Below the pieces are notes generated by a model that saw nothing but the letters and a program-made list of their open reading frames with translations, searched no databases and was not told where the DNA came from. This document shows positions 1 through 5,767 of a stretch of DNA of 6,171 bases, one piece after another. Made by a program: the position numbers and the translations under genes. The DNA is taken from NCBI GenBank assembly GCA_040758525.1, contig JBFLVQ010000584.1, positions 1 through 6,171 of the forward strand, read 5' to 3'. The stretch's first letter is position 1, and every line of letters starts with the position of its first letter. Source of the stretch: JBFLVQ01 sp040758525 (GTDB lineage Bacteria > Acidobacteriota > Blastocatellia > Chloracidobacteriales > JADJPF01).

Positions 1-726
1 CTGTTCCAGACGCTTAATATAATCGCTAAGAGAAAGCGTTGAACTCTTATGTAGGGTCTTAGCCGCGATCTGCAAGGCAAGAGGAAGATTACTACAGAGT
101 TGAGCAATACAGACATCCTGCTCGCCAATACGGGGAGCTATTCTACGCAGTAGTTGACAAGCATCATCCAATGGCAAGGCATCTAAATCTTTTGTATAGA
201 ATCCTGATAGATAGAATTGTTGCCGCGAGGTAACGATCATTGCAGATCCTGCGGGTGGCCGTAGTGGCTCTACTTGTTCCGTCTGGATCGCATTATCTAA
301 TAGTAATAATACTCGTTTCCCTGCCAATACAGAGTGATAAAGGGCAGTTAATTCAGCGTCACTCTCTGGTAGTTTAATATCTGAATAGAAAGTGCGTATA
401 ACATGGCTCATGGCTTGAGTCCAAGAGAGTGGTGTAGGATCGGTACTCCTCAGATCAAGGAAGATTTGTGCATCAGGATAGAGCGGAGTGAGGGTCTTTG
501 CTAGCACCAAAGCCAGTGCGGTTTTGCCAATCCCACCCATTCCTTTAATACCGTAGATCGTAACGCCGCCTTGTGGGATCTTGGCCAATAGTTCATCAAT
601 CTCCGCCTCACGTCCGGTAAAATCAGCAGGTGATGAGGGAAGCTGATATAATGGGTTGGCGGGGGATGGGGTTAAATTGTTATTTAGTGCGCCAACCTTC
701 TCCTTATCATTAGACTTGTCACTCAT
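1..726 (-). CDS. NB-ARC domain STAND-type ATPase, N-terminal part (runs off left edge)
   Basis: An open frame of 242 codons runs from the ATG at 726-724 to the window edge without a stop, so the C-terminus is missing. Seen: a polar lead of about 30 residues, then ADFTGRE (34-40), which commonly precedes NB-ARC domains; Walker A GMGGIGKT (62-69, Lys68, Thr69); Walker B-like RVLLLLDNA with Asp144; a sensor-like IVTSR ending in Arg168; and the GLPLA-equivalent NLPLAL (213-218). Known: STAND NTPases are nucleotide-driven switches that oligomerise on ligand binding, and usually carry C-terminal TPR or other repeats as sensor. That part lies outside the window, so partner and output are unknown. 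The start is fixed by an in-frame TAA about ten codons upstream. No clear Shine-Dalgarno site precedes it. It is transcribed divergently from the acylase. It has no N-terminal effector or HTH domain in view, so it may be a regulator or a defence-type sensor. Confidence 0.88.
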   Translation of the reverse strand, partial: MSDKSNDKEKVGALNNNLTPSPANPLYQLPSSPADFTGREAEIDELLAKIPQGGVTIYGIKGMGGIGKTALALVLAKTLTPLYPDAQIFLDLRSTDPTPLSWTQAMSHVIRTFYSDIKLPESDAELTALYHSVLAGKRVLLLLDNAIQTEQVEPLRPPAGSAMIVTSRQQFYLSGFYTKDLDALPLDDACQLLRRIAPRIGEQDVCIAQLCSNLPLALQIAAKTLHKSSTLSLSDYIKRLEQ

Positions 727-831
727 TGTTTTTTGCCAGGTTATTTGATGTTAATTGTGCCCGCACTATGTATAAGGTAACAGAAGATCAATGCTTTGTA
801 TGCGGTAGAAACACGGTACCTCAAAATTGTC

Positions 832-844
832 TGTAGTGTCTACA
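832..844. repeat. Small perfect inverted repeat TGTAG-tgt-CTACA, possible operator
   Basis: Five-base arms TGTAG and CTACA flank a TGT centre, midway between the two divergent genes. The size and symmetry would suit a dimeric repressor, but short dyads also occur by chance, and no matching regulator gene lies in the window. Confidence 0.3.
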
Positions 845-873
845 AAAATATTACTGTGTGGGTTAAAGAAAAA

Positions 874-895
874 GCATACCGGTAATATATGCCGG
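874..895. repeat. Overlapping inverted repeat and CCGG pair upstream of acylase
   Basis: GCATA (874-878) and TATGC (888-892) form inverted arms, and CCGG occurs at 879-882 and again at 892-895. Seen another way, ATACCGG and ATGCCGG form a near-direct repeat with a 13-base period. The block lies about 50 bases before the acylase start and just upstream of the candidate promoter, so an activator or repressor site is possible but unproven. Confidence 0.25.
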
Positions 896-905
896 CAGAG
901 AGAGA

Positions 906-935
906 TTGCCGAGCAGCCAACTAGCAGGTCATAAT
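906..935 (+). promoter_or_regulatory. Candidate sigma70-like promoter for the acylase operon
   Basis: TTGCCG (906-911; 4 of 6 match to TTGACA) is followed after 18 bases by CATAAT (930-935; 5 of 6 match to TATAAT). A start about seven bases after the -10 box would fall at roughly 942, leaving about five untranslated bases before the ATG at 947. No Shine-Dalgarno site lies at normal distance; the only purine-rich piece, CAGG at 925-928, is too far. The combination points to a leaderless or nearly leaderless mRNA, but it is a by-eye match in an AT-leaning region. Confidence 0.4.
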
Positions 936-946
936 CACTGATTTGT

Positions 947-3040
947 ATGAGACCACCTTCTCTTCTTACTAGTAATAGAAAAGCAGATCTAGTTGCTAGA
1001 TCTGTAACAATCTATCGTGATAGTTATGGTGTGCCGCATATTTTTGGTCCTACTGATGCTAGTTGTGTCTTTGCTTTCGCTTATGCTCAAGCTGAAGATA
1101 ATTTCTGGCAGATTGAAGATAACTTTATTCGCGCTATTGGACGCGCATCAGAAGTCTACGGCGAGCAGACTCTATATCAAGATCAACTATGCCATACACT
1201 AGAAATTCCTAAATTATCCATTAAGGAGTATGAACGTTCAAGCCAACCTATACGTGCTCTCTACAATGCTTTTGCGGATGGACTCAACTTCTTTCTTGCA
1301 CATAATCCATCGGTGCGCCCTCGACTACTGATGAGATTTCAGCCTTGGTATCCGCTTGCGTTTATACGCTTCAAATACTTTCATAATGAATTCCTTTTCT
1401 ATGCAGGATTGTCACCTGCAGAGCTAAACGCATCACTGCCTGAGCATGGCATAGACTTACCTAAAGGATCAAACGCTTGGGCTATTGGTCCTAGCAAAAG
1501 CACAACCGGTCAGGCAATGTTATTTATCAATCCCCATGTATCTTTCTTTGGATTAGAGCAATATTATGAAGCACATTTACATAGTGATGAGGGGTGGAAT
1601 TTCTCTGGACTATCACGATTCGGACTTATCACTCCCTTTATGGGACATAATGAATATTTGGGATGGGGTCATACAGATAACTTCCCAGATATAGCAGATC
1701 TATACTATGAAAAGTTCGATAATCCAAAGAATCCTCGCGCATATCGCTATGGCAATGGCTACCGTAATGCCAAAGAGTGGACACAAGTAATTAAGATTAA
1801 AACTGACCAGGGTATACAATCGAAGAGTATTAAGATTAGTAAAACTCATCATGGCCCGATAGTGACAGTGCGCGATGGTAAACCATTGGCGGTCAGGCTA
1901 GCAAAATTGCAGGAGGGAGGGTGGATTGAGCAATGGTACAAGATGAGCAAAGCCTCTTCACTGATCGAGTTTAAGAAAGCCCTATCACACGGTGCAATTC
2001 CTTATATGAACATTATGTATGCTGATCGTGAAGGAAACATCTTCTACATATACAATGGTGCCGTACCACGCCGATCCAGCAAATTTGATTGGTCTCAACC
2101 GGTAGATGGAAGTAACCCTGAAACTGAATGGCAAGGCTATCACGACTTTGCAGAGCTGCCACAGTTAACAAATCCGAACACTGGATTTTTGCAAAACTGT
2201 AACTCTACTCCATTTATGACTACGCTTACGGATAACCCAAGCAAAACGGATTATCCACCATATATGATCGGAGGCGAAGACGATAACGCGCGCGCCCGTA
2301 TTTCCCGTCGAATACTGTCTAGCAAAGAAAATTTCACCTTTGAGGAATGGGCCTGTGCAGCCGTTGATACTACCGTCATTGAGGCTGAAACATATATACC
2401 CCAGCTTGTTGAGGAATGGGAGAAACTTAAGGAGTCGGCAGCAATAGGCGCTGAAAAACTGAGTACGGCAATAACCGAGCTAAGAACCTGGGATTGTGTT
2501 AGCAGCATCGATTCAAAAGCAATGACACTATTTATCTTTTATGTAGAACAGTTGCTTAAGAGACTATCTATAAAGAAAGATCAGCAACAATGGCTGAGAA
2601 TCGAATCATTAGAAGCTGCCATTAAAGAGCTTGAGCAAGACTATGGTAGCTGGTCTGTAGCGTGGGGAGAAATCAATCGACTCCAGCGACCTAGCGCAAG
2701 TGGCAATGCTCCTTTTTGTGATAATAGACCAAGCTTGCCAATCGCAGGCGCGCCTAGTTGGGCTGGTATAGTTTTCAATTTCTATGCACAGCCACAAGAG
2801 AATCAAAAATGTAGATATGGAATTGCGGGAAATTCTTTTGTAAGTGTAATCGAATTTGGGCCGCAGGTTCAGGCGCGCTCGATACTAGTATTTGGACAGA
2901 GTGCTAATCAGGAATCGCCACACTACTTTGATCAGGCATCACTTTATGCTCAGGGCAAATTTAAACCCGCTTGGTTTACTTTAGCTGAAATCAAAGCGAA
3001 TCTTGAGCGAGCATATCATCCTGGTGATGAAGATAGGTGA
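947..3040 (+). CDS. Penicillin acylase / acyl-homoserine-lactone acylase family Ntn-hydrolase
   Basis: This 697-residue protein should hydrolyse an amide bond, releasing an acyl group from a beta-lactam, homoserine lactone or similar amide. Seen: the family start VTIYRDSYGVPHIFG (20-34); QAEDNFWQIE (48-57); the alpha/beta junction GSNAW (174-178), where Ser175 would become the free N-terminal nucleophile after self-cleavage; NPHVSF, with His197 at beta position 23 as in AHL acylases (Gln in penicillin G acylase); GHNEYLGWGHT (233-243); THHGPIV (300-306); NIMYADREGNI (355-365); LQNCNSTPF with candidate oxyanion Asn419; and a C-terminal FGQSAN...SPHYFDQ (649-663). Family members are usually exported, but no signal peptide is present. 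The ATG at 947 is the only standard start after the in-frame TAA at 932-934. It ends in tandem TGA TAA stops, 18 bp before the PAS gene. Family assignment is firm; the substrate is unknown. Confidence 0.93.
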   Translation: MRPPSLLTSNRKADLVARSVTIYRDSYGVPHIFGPTDASCVFAFAYAQAEDNFWQIEDNFIRAIGRASEVYGEQTLYQDQLCHTLEIPKLSIKEYERSSQPIRALYNAFADGLNFFLAHNPSVRPRLLMRFQPWYPLAFIRFKYFHNEFLFYAGLSPAELNASLPEHGIDLPKGSNAWAIGPSKSTTGQAMLFINPHVSFFGLEQYYEAHLHSDEGWNFSGLSRFGLITPFMGHNEYLGWGHTDNFPDIADLYYEKFDNPKNPRAYRYGNGYRNAKEWTQVIKIKTDQGIQSKSIKISKTHHGPIVTVRDGKPLAVRLAKLQEGGWIEQWYKMSKASSLIEFKKALSHGAIPYMNIMYADREGNIFYIYNGAVPRRSSKFDWSQPVDGSNPETEWQGYHDFAELPQLTNPNTGFLQNCNSTPFMTTLTDNPSKTDYPPYMIGGEDDNARARISRRILSSKENFTFEEWACAAVDTTVIEAETYIPQLVEEWEKLKESAAIGAEKLSTAITELRTWDCVSSIDSKAMTLFIFYVEQLLKRLSIKKDQQQWLRIESLEAAIKELEQDYGSWSVAWGEINRLQRPSASGNAPFCDNRPSLPIAGAPSWAGIVFNFYAQPQENQKCRYGIAGNSFVSVIEFGPQVQARSILVFGQSANQESPHYFDQASLYAQGKFKPAWFTLAEIKANLERAYHPGDEDR
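966..975. repeat. Perfect 10-bp palindrome TTACTAGTAA in the acylase start region
   Basis: The ten bases equal their own reverse complement and cover codons 7-10 of the acylase. They lie nine bases before the larger inverted repeat at 984-1004. Alone it could be chance; paired with its neighbour it may be part of a protein-binding or RNA-structure element. Confidence 0.4.
984..1004. repeat. Perfect 9-bp inverted repeat with 3-base loop in early acylase coding sequence
   Basis: Arms CAGATCTAG (984-992) and CTAGATCTG (996-1004) are exact reverse complements around TTG. As RNA this gives a nine-pair hairpin with a tight loop, extendable by one G-U pair (983 with 1005), starting 37 bases after the A of the start codon. 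As DNA it is an operator-like dyad about 40-60 bases downstream of the predicted transcription start. The encoded residues (about 13-20) lie before and at the edge of the conserved acylase fold, so protein constraint here is weak. Confidence 0.55.
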
Positions 3041-3058
3041 TAAAATTGAGTTAACACT

Positions 3059-3415
3059 ATGGGAAACACAATAGATGAGTTGAGACATGAAACCGATGTG
3101 CCTGTTGTGATTGCCGATCAAGATGGCTTTATTACCTATATAAATGGCCGTTTTAATGATGTGTTTGGCTGGACACTAGATGAAGTTATTGGTAAACCGC
3201 TCACTATTCTTATCCCCAAGAATCTTCATGATGCACACCATCTTGGTTTTTCCCGCTTTCTTATGACCGGTAACCCAACCCTGCTAAATCGACCACTCAA
3301 ACTAAAAACGCTTCTTAAAGACGGTAGTGAACTATATACCGAGCACTTCATAATTGCAGAGCAACAACAGGGTCATTGGGTTTTCGGTGCTCGACTCTGT
3401 CCGATTAATGATTAA
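3059..3415 (+). CDS. Free-standing single PAS domain protein
   Basis: Nearly the whole 118-residue protein is one PAS domain. Seen: VPVVIADQDGFITYIN (14-29), RFNDVFGWTLDEVIGKPL (31-48), the S-box-type IPKNLHDAHHLGFSRFL (52-68), a KDGSELYTEHFIIAEQQQG strand pair (87-105) and the closing strand HWVFGARLCP (106-115). There is no kinase, cyclase, HTH or membrane segment, so it has no output of its own. PAS domains bind small ligands or cofactors and mediate protein contacts; the ligand here cannot be told. It begins 18 bp after the acylase stop and ends 24 bp before the hybrid kinase, so all three are probably co-transcribed. It may serve as a detachable sensor or adaptor for that kinase. The ribosome site is weak (GAG at 3048-3050, eight bases before the ATG). 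Confidence 0.88.
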   Translation: MGNTIDELRHETDVPVVIADQDGFITYINGRFNDVFGWTLDEVIGKPLTILIPKNLHDAHHLGFSRFLMTGNPTLLNRPLKLKTLLKDGSELYTEHFIIAEQQQGHWVFGARLCPIND

Positions 3416-3439
3416 TACTTATTAATAAATAGGTAGTTT

Positions 3440-5191
3440 ATGGCAGACCATTCAGCCACCTTAATTAGTCAGCTTCGCACGACCTTGGGAAAGATGGAAG
3501 TGGCTTTAAGTACCATTGCAGAAGCAATAGTCTGGACTAACCATGAGGGTATGATTGAATGGTGCAACACCGCATTTGATTGTTTAGTAGCAAGACAACA
3601 CCTAGAAGTTTTAGGCGCCCAGCTTAGTGAACTTCTACCTTTAGAGCAACAAGGTCAGTCTGTTTCGCCAGAAATGCATCCAGTAAAGATCGTTTTGCAA
3701 CTGGCACGTTCTTTTACTGAAATATATGAGTTCCACAAGCAAGATAAGAGGGCAATTTTAGAGATCTCTGGGGCGCAGGTACGCTTTGATCAAAACAATA
3801 TTAGCGCGGTGCTGGCAATTCGCGATATCACCGAACAGAAGAAGAGTGAAGAGAGCTTGAAACTACTCAATGATATGCTGCGTATTGCCCAAGCCGACTT
3901 GGAGAAGAGAGTTGAGGAGCGAACCATTGAGCTTTCCAAAGCTAATGAGGATTTGAAGAAGGAGATCAGCGAACGAAAACGAGTTGAGGAGGAGCGTAGT
4001 CAACTTCTAATCCGTGAGCAGAAAGCGCGAGAAGAGGCTGAATCGGCTAATCGTGTTAAGGACGAGTTCCTTGCTACTGTTTCTCATGAACTGCGTACAC
4101 CACTAACACCAATGTTGGGTTGGATCAAAATGCTATGTAGTGGACGACTCGATCAAGCTGCTTCTGCCCAAGCTCTGGAAGTGATAGAGCGTAATGTAAG
4201 GTTACAAGCACATCTAGTCGATGATCTTTTAGATGTCTCGCGTATTATTACTGGCAAATTGCATCTTGATATACGCTCAATAGAGTTAGCAGGAGTTATT
4301 GAAACAACCGTAAATATTCTACGTCCTACAATTGATACTAAGCAGATTAATCTCCAAATGGTGATCGAGCCTGAGGTAGGAGCTATTGCTGGCGATCCGG
4401 ATCGCTTGCAGCAGGTAGTATGGAACTTGTTGTCTAATGCTATTAAGTTTACCCCTAAAGGTGGACAGATAGAGATTCGTTTAGAGCGAATCAATTCTAA
4501 AGCTAGGATTACAGTAAGCGATACAGGAGAAGGAATCAGCCCTGAGTTTCTACCATATATGTTTGAACGCTTTCGTCAAGCCGATAGCTCAAGAACACGA
4601 AAGTATGGTGGGCTTGGTTTGGGCCTTGCGATAGTGCGCCACTTGGTAGAGTTGCATGGTGGCACAGTACATGCAGATAGTCTAGGGGTAGGGCAAGGAG
4701 CAAAGATCACGGTGGAGTTGCCATTATTAGCCATTACCACTAATCGATGTGGCTTAATAACCCCCCATACAAATGCCTGTGACGATGTCTCAGTTGCTTA
4801 TACACCGCTTATCGGTTTACGAGTGCTGGTTGTCGATGATGAACCTGATACACGAGAATTGCTCACAAGGGTTCTTACCAAGTATGGAGCTGATGTGAAG
4901 ACCTGTGCTTCTGCAACTGAAACACTGGAATTGTTACCTCAATGGCAACCTGATGTGTTACTAGCTGATATTGGAATGTCGGTTGAAGATGGTTACGATT
5001 TGATCCGCAAAGTACGAGCGTTGCAACCCCAATCAGTAGCAGATGTTCCCGCTGCCGCGCTAACAGCATATGCTAGTAGTGAAGATCGTCTGCGTGCTCT
5101 TTCAGCAGGATTTCAAGTGCATGTATCCAAACCTGTTGAACCAAACGAATTGATTGCAGTAATTGCTGGTCTGGCAGGCCGCAGTGGATAA
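3440..5191 (+). CDS. Soluble hybrid sensor histidine kinase (PAS - coiled coil - HisKA - HATPase - receiver)
   Basis: The 583-residue protein autophosphorylates on His and passes the phosphate to its own receiver, or to another protein. Domains: PAS about 18-132, ending in the PAC-type AIRDITEQKK; a charged coiled coil about 134-207; HisKA with SHELRTPL (phospho-acceptor His216); HATPase with N-box NLLSNAIKFTP (Asn333), G1 DTGEGI (361-366), F-box FERFRQ (376-381) and G2 GLGLGLAI (391-398); a linker about 430-457; then a receiver with acidic pair Asp466/Asp467, phospho-acceptor Asp510, Thr542 and Lys564. All catalytic residues are present. No transmembrane segment was seen, so it senses a cytosolic signal. 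The receiver reads IGMSVEDGY where the close family usually has MP after the Asp. The start ATG has AGG at 3431-3433, six bases upstream. There is no DNA-binding domain and no response regulator next to it, so the final target is unknown. Confidence 0.96.
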   Translation: MADHSATLISQLRTTLGKMEVALSTIAEAIVWTNHEGMIEWCNTAFDCLVARQHLEVLGAQLSELLPLEQQGQSVSPEMHPVKIVLQLARSFTEIYEFHKQDKRAILEISGAQVRFDQNNISAVLAIRDITEQKKSEESLKLLNDMLRIAQADLEKRVEERTIELSKANEDLKKEISERKRVEEERSQLLIREQKAREEAESANRVKDEFLATVSHELRTPLTPMLGWIKMLCSGRLDQAASAQALEVIERNVRLQAHLVDDLLDVSRIITGKLHLDIRSIELAGVIETTVNILRPTIDTKQINLQMVIEPEVGAIAGDPDRLQQVVWNLLSNAIKFTPKGGQIEIRLERINSKARITVSDTGEGISPEFLPYMFERFRQADSSRTRKYGGLGLGLAIVRHLVELHGGTVHADSLGVGQGAKITVELPLLAITTNRCGLITPHTNACDDVSVAYTPLIGLRVLVVDDEPDTRELLTRVLTKYGADVKTCASATETLELLPQWQPDVLLADIGMSVEDGYDLIRKVRALQPQSVADVPAAALTAYASSEDRLRALSAGFQVHVSKPVEPNELIAVIAGLAGRSG

Positions 5192-5227
5192 GAATCTATT
5201 TAGAAATTTGTTGCTAAATGTTATTCT
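5191..5227 (+). other. AT-rich imperfect hairpin after the hybrid kinase
   Basis: AGAAT (5191-5195) pairs with ATTCT (5223-5227), and ATTTAG (5198-5203) pairs with CTAAAT (5214-5219), with a small internal bulge and a ten-base loop. It starts at the last base of the kinase stop codon. It lacks a GC-rich stem and a U-tract, so it is not a classical intrinsic terminator. It could be a weak terminator, a 3'-end stabiliser, or chance in AT-rich DNA. A poor -35/-10 pair (TTTAGA, 17 bases, TATTCT at 5222-5227) overlaps it. Confidence 0.3.
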
Positions 5228-5244
5228 AGCTCAAAACAACCTAT

Positions 5245-5250
5245 AAGGAA
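5245..5250 (+). promoter_or_regulatory. Shine-Dalgarno site AAGGAA of the 158-residue protein gene
   Basis: AAGGAA ends ten bases before the ATG at 5261. It is the clearest ribosome site in the window and supports that start. It contrasts with the acylase and NB-ARC starts, which have none. Confidence 0.6.
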
Positions 5251-5260
5251 TATAAATCTT

Positions 5261-5737
5261 ATGACAGCATTAATCTTCTTGCTCGCAATGATTCTACCTT
5301 TACAACCTATCCAACAAAATAATTGGAAAGAGTTTTCATCCAAAGAAGGTAAATTCTCTGTCTTATTGCCTAATACACCAAATAATGATTCAACCGATAA
5401 AGAGCTAAAATTTAAGCTTAATATTGGACCAAGAGTTTATGGCATTGTACGTACCCAAGAATTTCAAGAAGGTCATACTAGAAGAGATACTTTAGATGCT
5501 ATGGCGAAGGGGTTTATGACTGTTTCTCAAGGTAGATTAATCGATAAAAAGTTTATTACAATAAATAATTATCCTGGTGTCTCTATCAAATTTGAGACTG
5601 ATGATCCTCAAGGTATTACAGAAGCAAGGTATTACTTGGTTGGTCAGTATATGTATGTTCTAATCGCTTTTACTCGTACTGGTAATTCTGAAGATAATGC
5701 CGATAAATTTTTAAACTCTTTTCGTCTACTAAATTGA
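5261..5737 (+). CDS. Small protein with hydrophobic N-terminus, probably exported or membrane-anchored, function unknown
   Basis: I cannot name this 158-residue protein. Seen: a hydrophobic stretch at about 3-14 (ALIFLLAMILPL), then a soluble mixed alpha/beta region starting WKEFSSKEGKFSVLLPNTP (22-40) and ending in KFLNSFRLLN (149-158). That pattern (aromatic-rich 'FSVLLP' opening, 'YPGVSIKFE' middle, 'RYYLVGQYMYVLIAF' strand pair, 'FLNSF' end) recalls small secreted proteins found in several environmental bacterial phyla, loosely like PsbP/Mog1-type folds; this likeness is from memory and is weak. The N-terminus has no Lys or Arg before the hydrophobic stretch, no clear AXA cleavage site and no lipobox Cys, so a signal anchor is as likely as a cleaved peptide. 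It lies 69 bp after the kinase with its own good ribosome site. It may be the last gene of that operon or separately transcribed, and it converges on the DJ-1 gene. Confidence 0.85.
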   Translation: MTALIFLLAMILPLQPIQQNNWKEFSSKEGKFSVLLPNTPNNDSTDKELKFKLNIGPRVYGIVRTQEFQEGHTRRDTLDAMAKGFMTVSQGRLIDKKFITINNYPGVSIKFETDDPQGITEARYYLVGQYMYVLIAFTRTGNSEDNADKFLNSFRLLN

Positions 5738-5767
5738 CCTCCTGCTCGGAATAGATCGCGAGATAGT
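5738..5767. other. Short convergent intergenic gap without visible terminator
   Basis: Only 30 bases separate the stop codons of two genes that face each other. They contain TCGCGA but no GC-rich hairpin followed by a T-run on either strand, so transcripts may overlap or end by Rho-dependent or unrecognised signals. Confidence 0.5.

Larger units (their letters stand above)
727..946. promoter_or_regulatory. Divergent intergenic region between NB-ARC gene and acylase gene
   Basis: These 220 bases separate two outward-facing genes and must hold the promoter for each if both are transcribed from here. Only very short reading frames (about ten codons or fewer) occur in it. Structure seen: a 5-bp inverted repeat around TGT at 832-844, a 5-bp inverted repeat at 874-892 that overlaps two copies of CCGG, and a -35/-10-like pair just before the acylase start. 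No convincing sigma70-type promoter or Shine-Dalgarno site was found for the leftward NB-ARC gene. No riboswitch or RNA gene was recognised. Confidence 0.5.

Noticed and set aside
748..780. Ten-codon plus-strand open frame (ATG at 748) in the divergent spacer, a possible leader peptide
   Set aside because: No Shine-Dalgarno site, no attenuator-type hairpins or codon run, and it lies upstream of the candidate acylase promoter.
2251..2508. Antisense open frame of 85 codons inside the acylase gene
   Set aside because: It lies wholly opposite conserved acylase coding sequence, is low-complexity Ser/Ala-rich, has no recognisable domain and is best seen as a shadow frame.
2609..2806. Antisense open frame of 65 codons in the acylase 3' half
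   Set aside because: No recognisable domain, and the sense strand codes a conserved C-terminal acylase segment.
4153..4494. Antisense open frame of 113 codons within the kinase HisKA/HATPase region
   Set aside because: The sense frame carries intact kinase motifs; the antisense product has an unnatural composition (many Arg, Ser, Ile) and no domain.
4729..4810. Possible metal or redox site formed by two Cys in the kinase-receiver linker (Cys437 and Cys447)
   Set aside because: Only two Cys, no spacing typical of a metal-binding motif, and inter-domain linkers vary freely in sequence.
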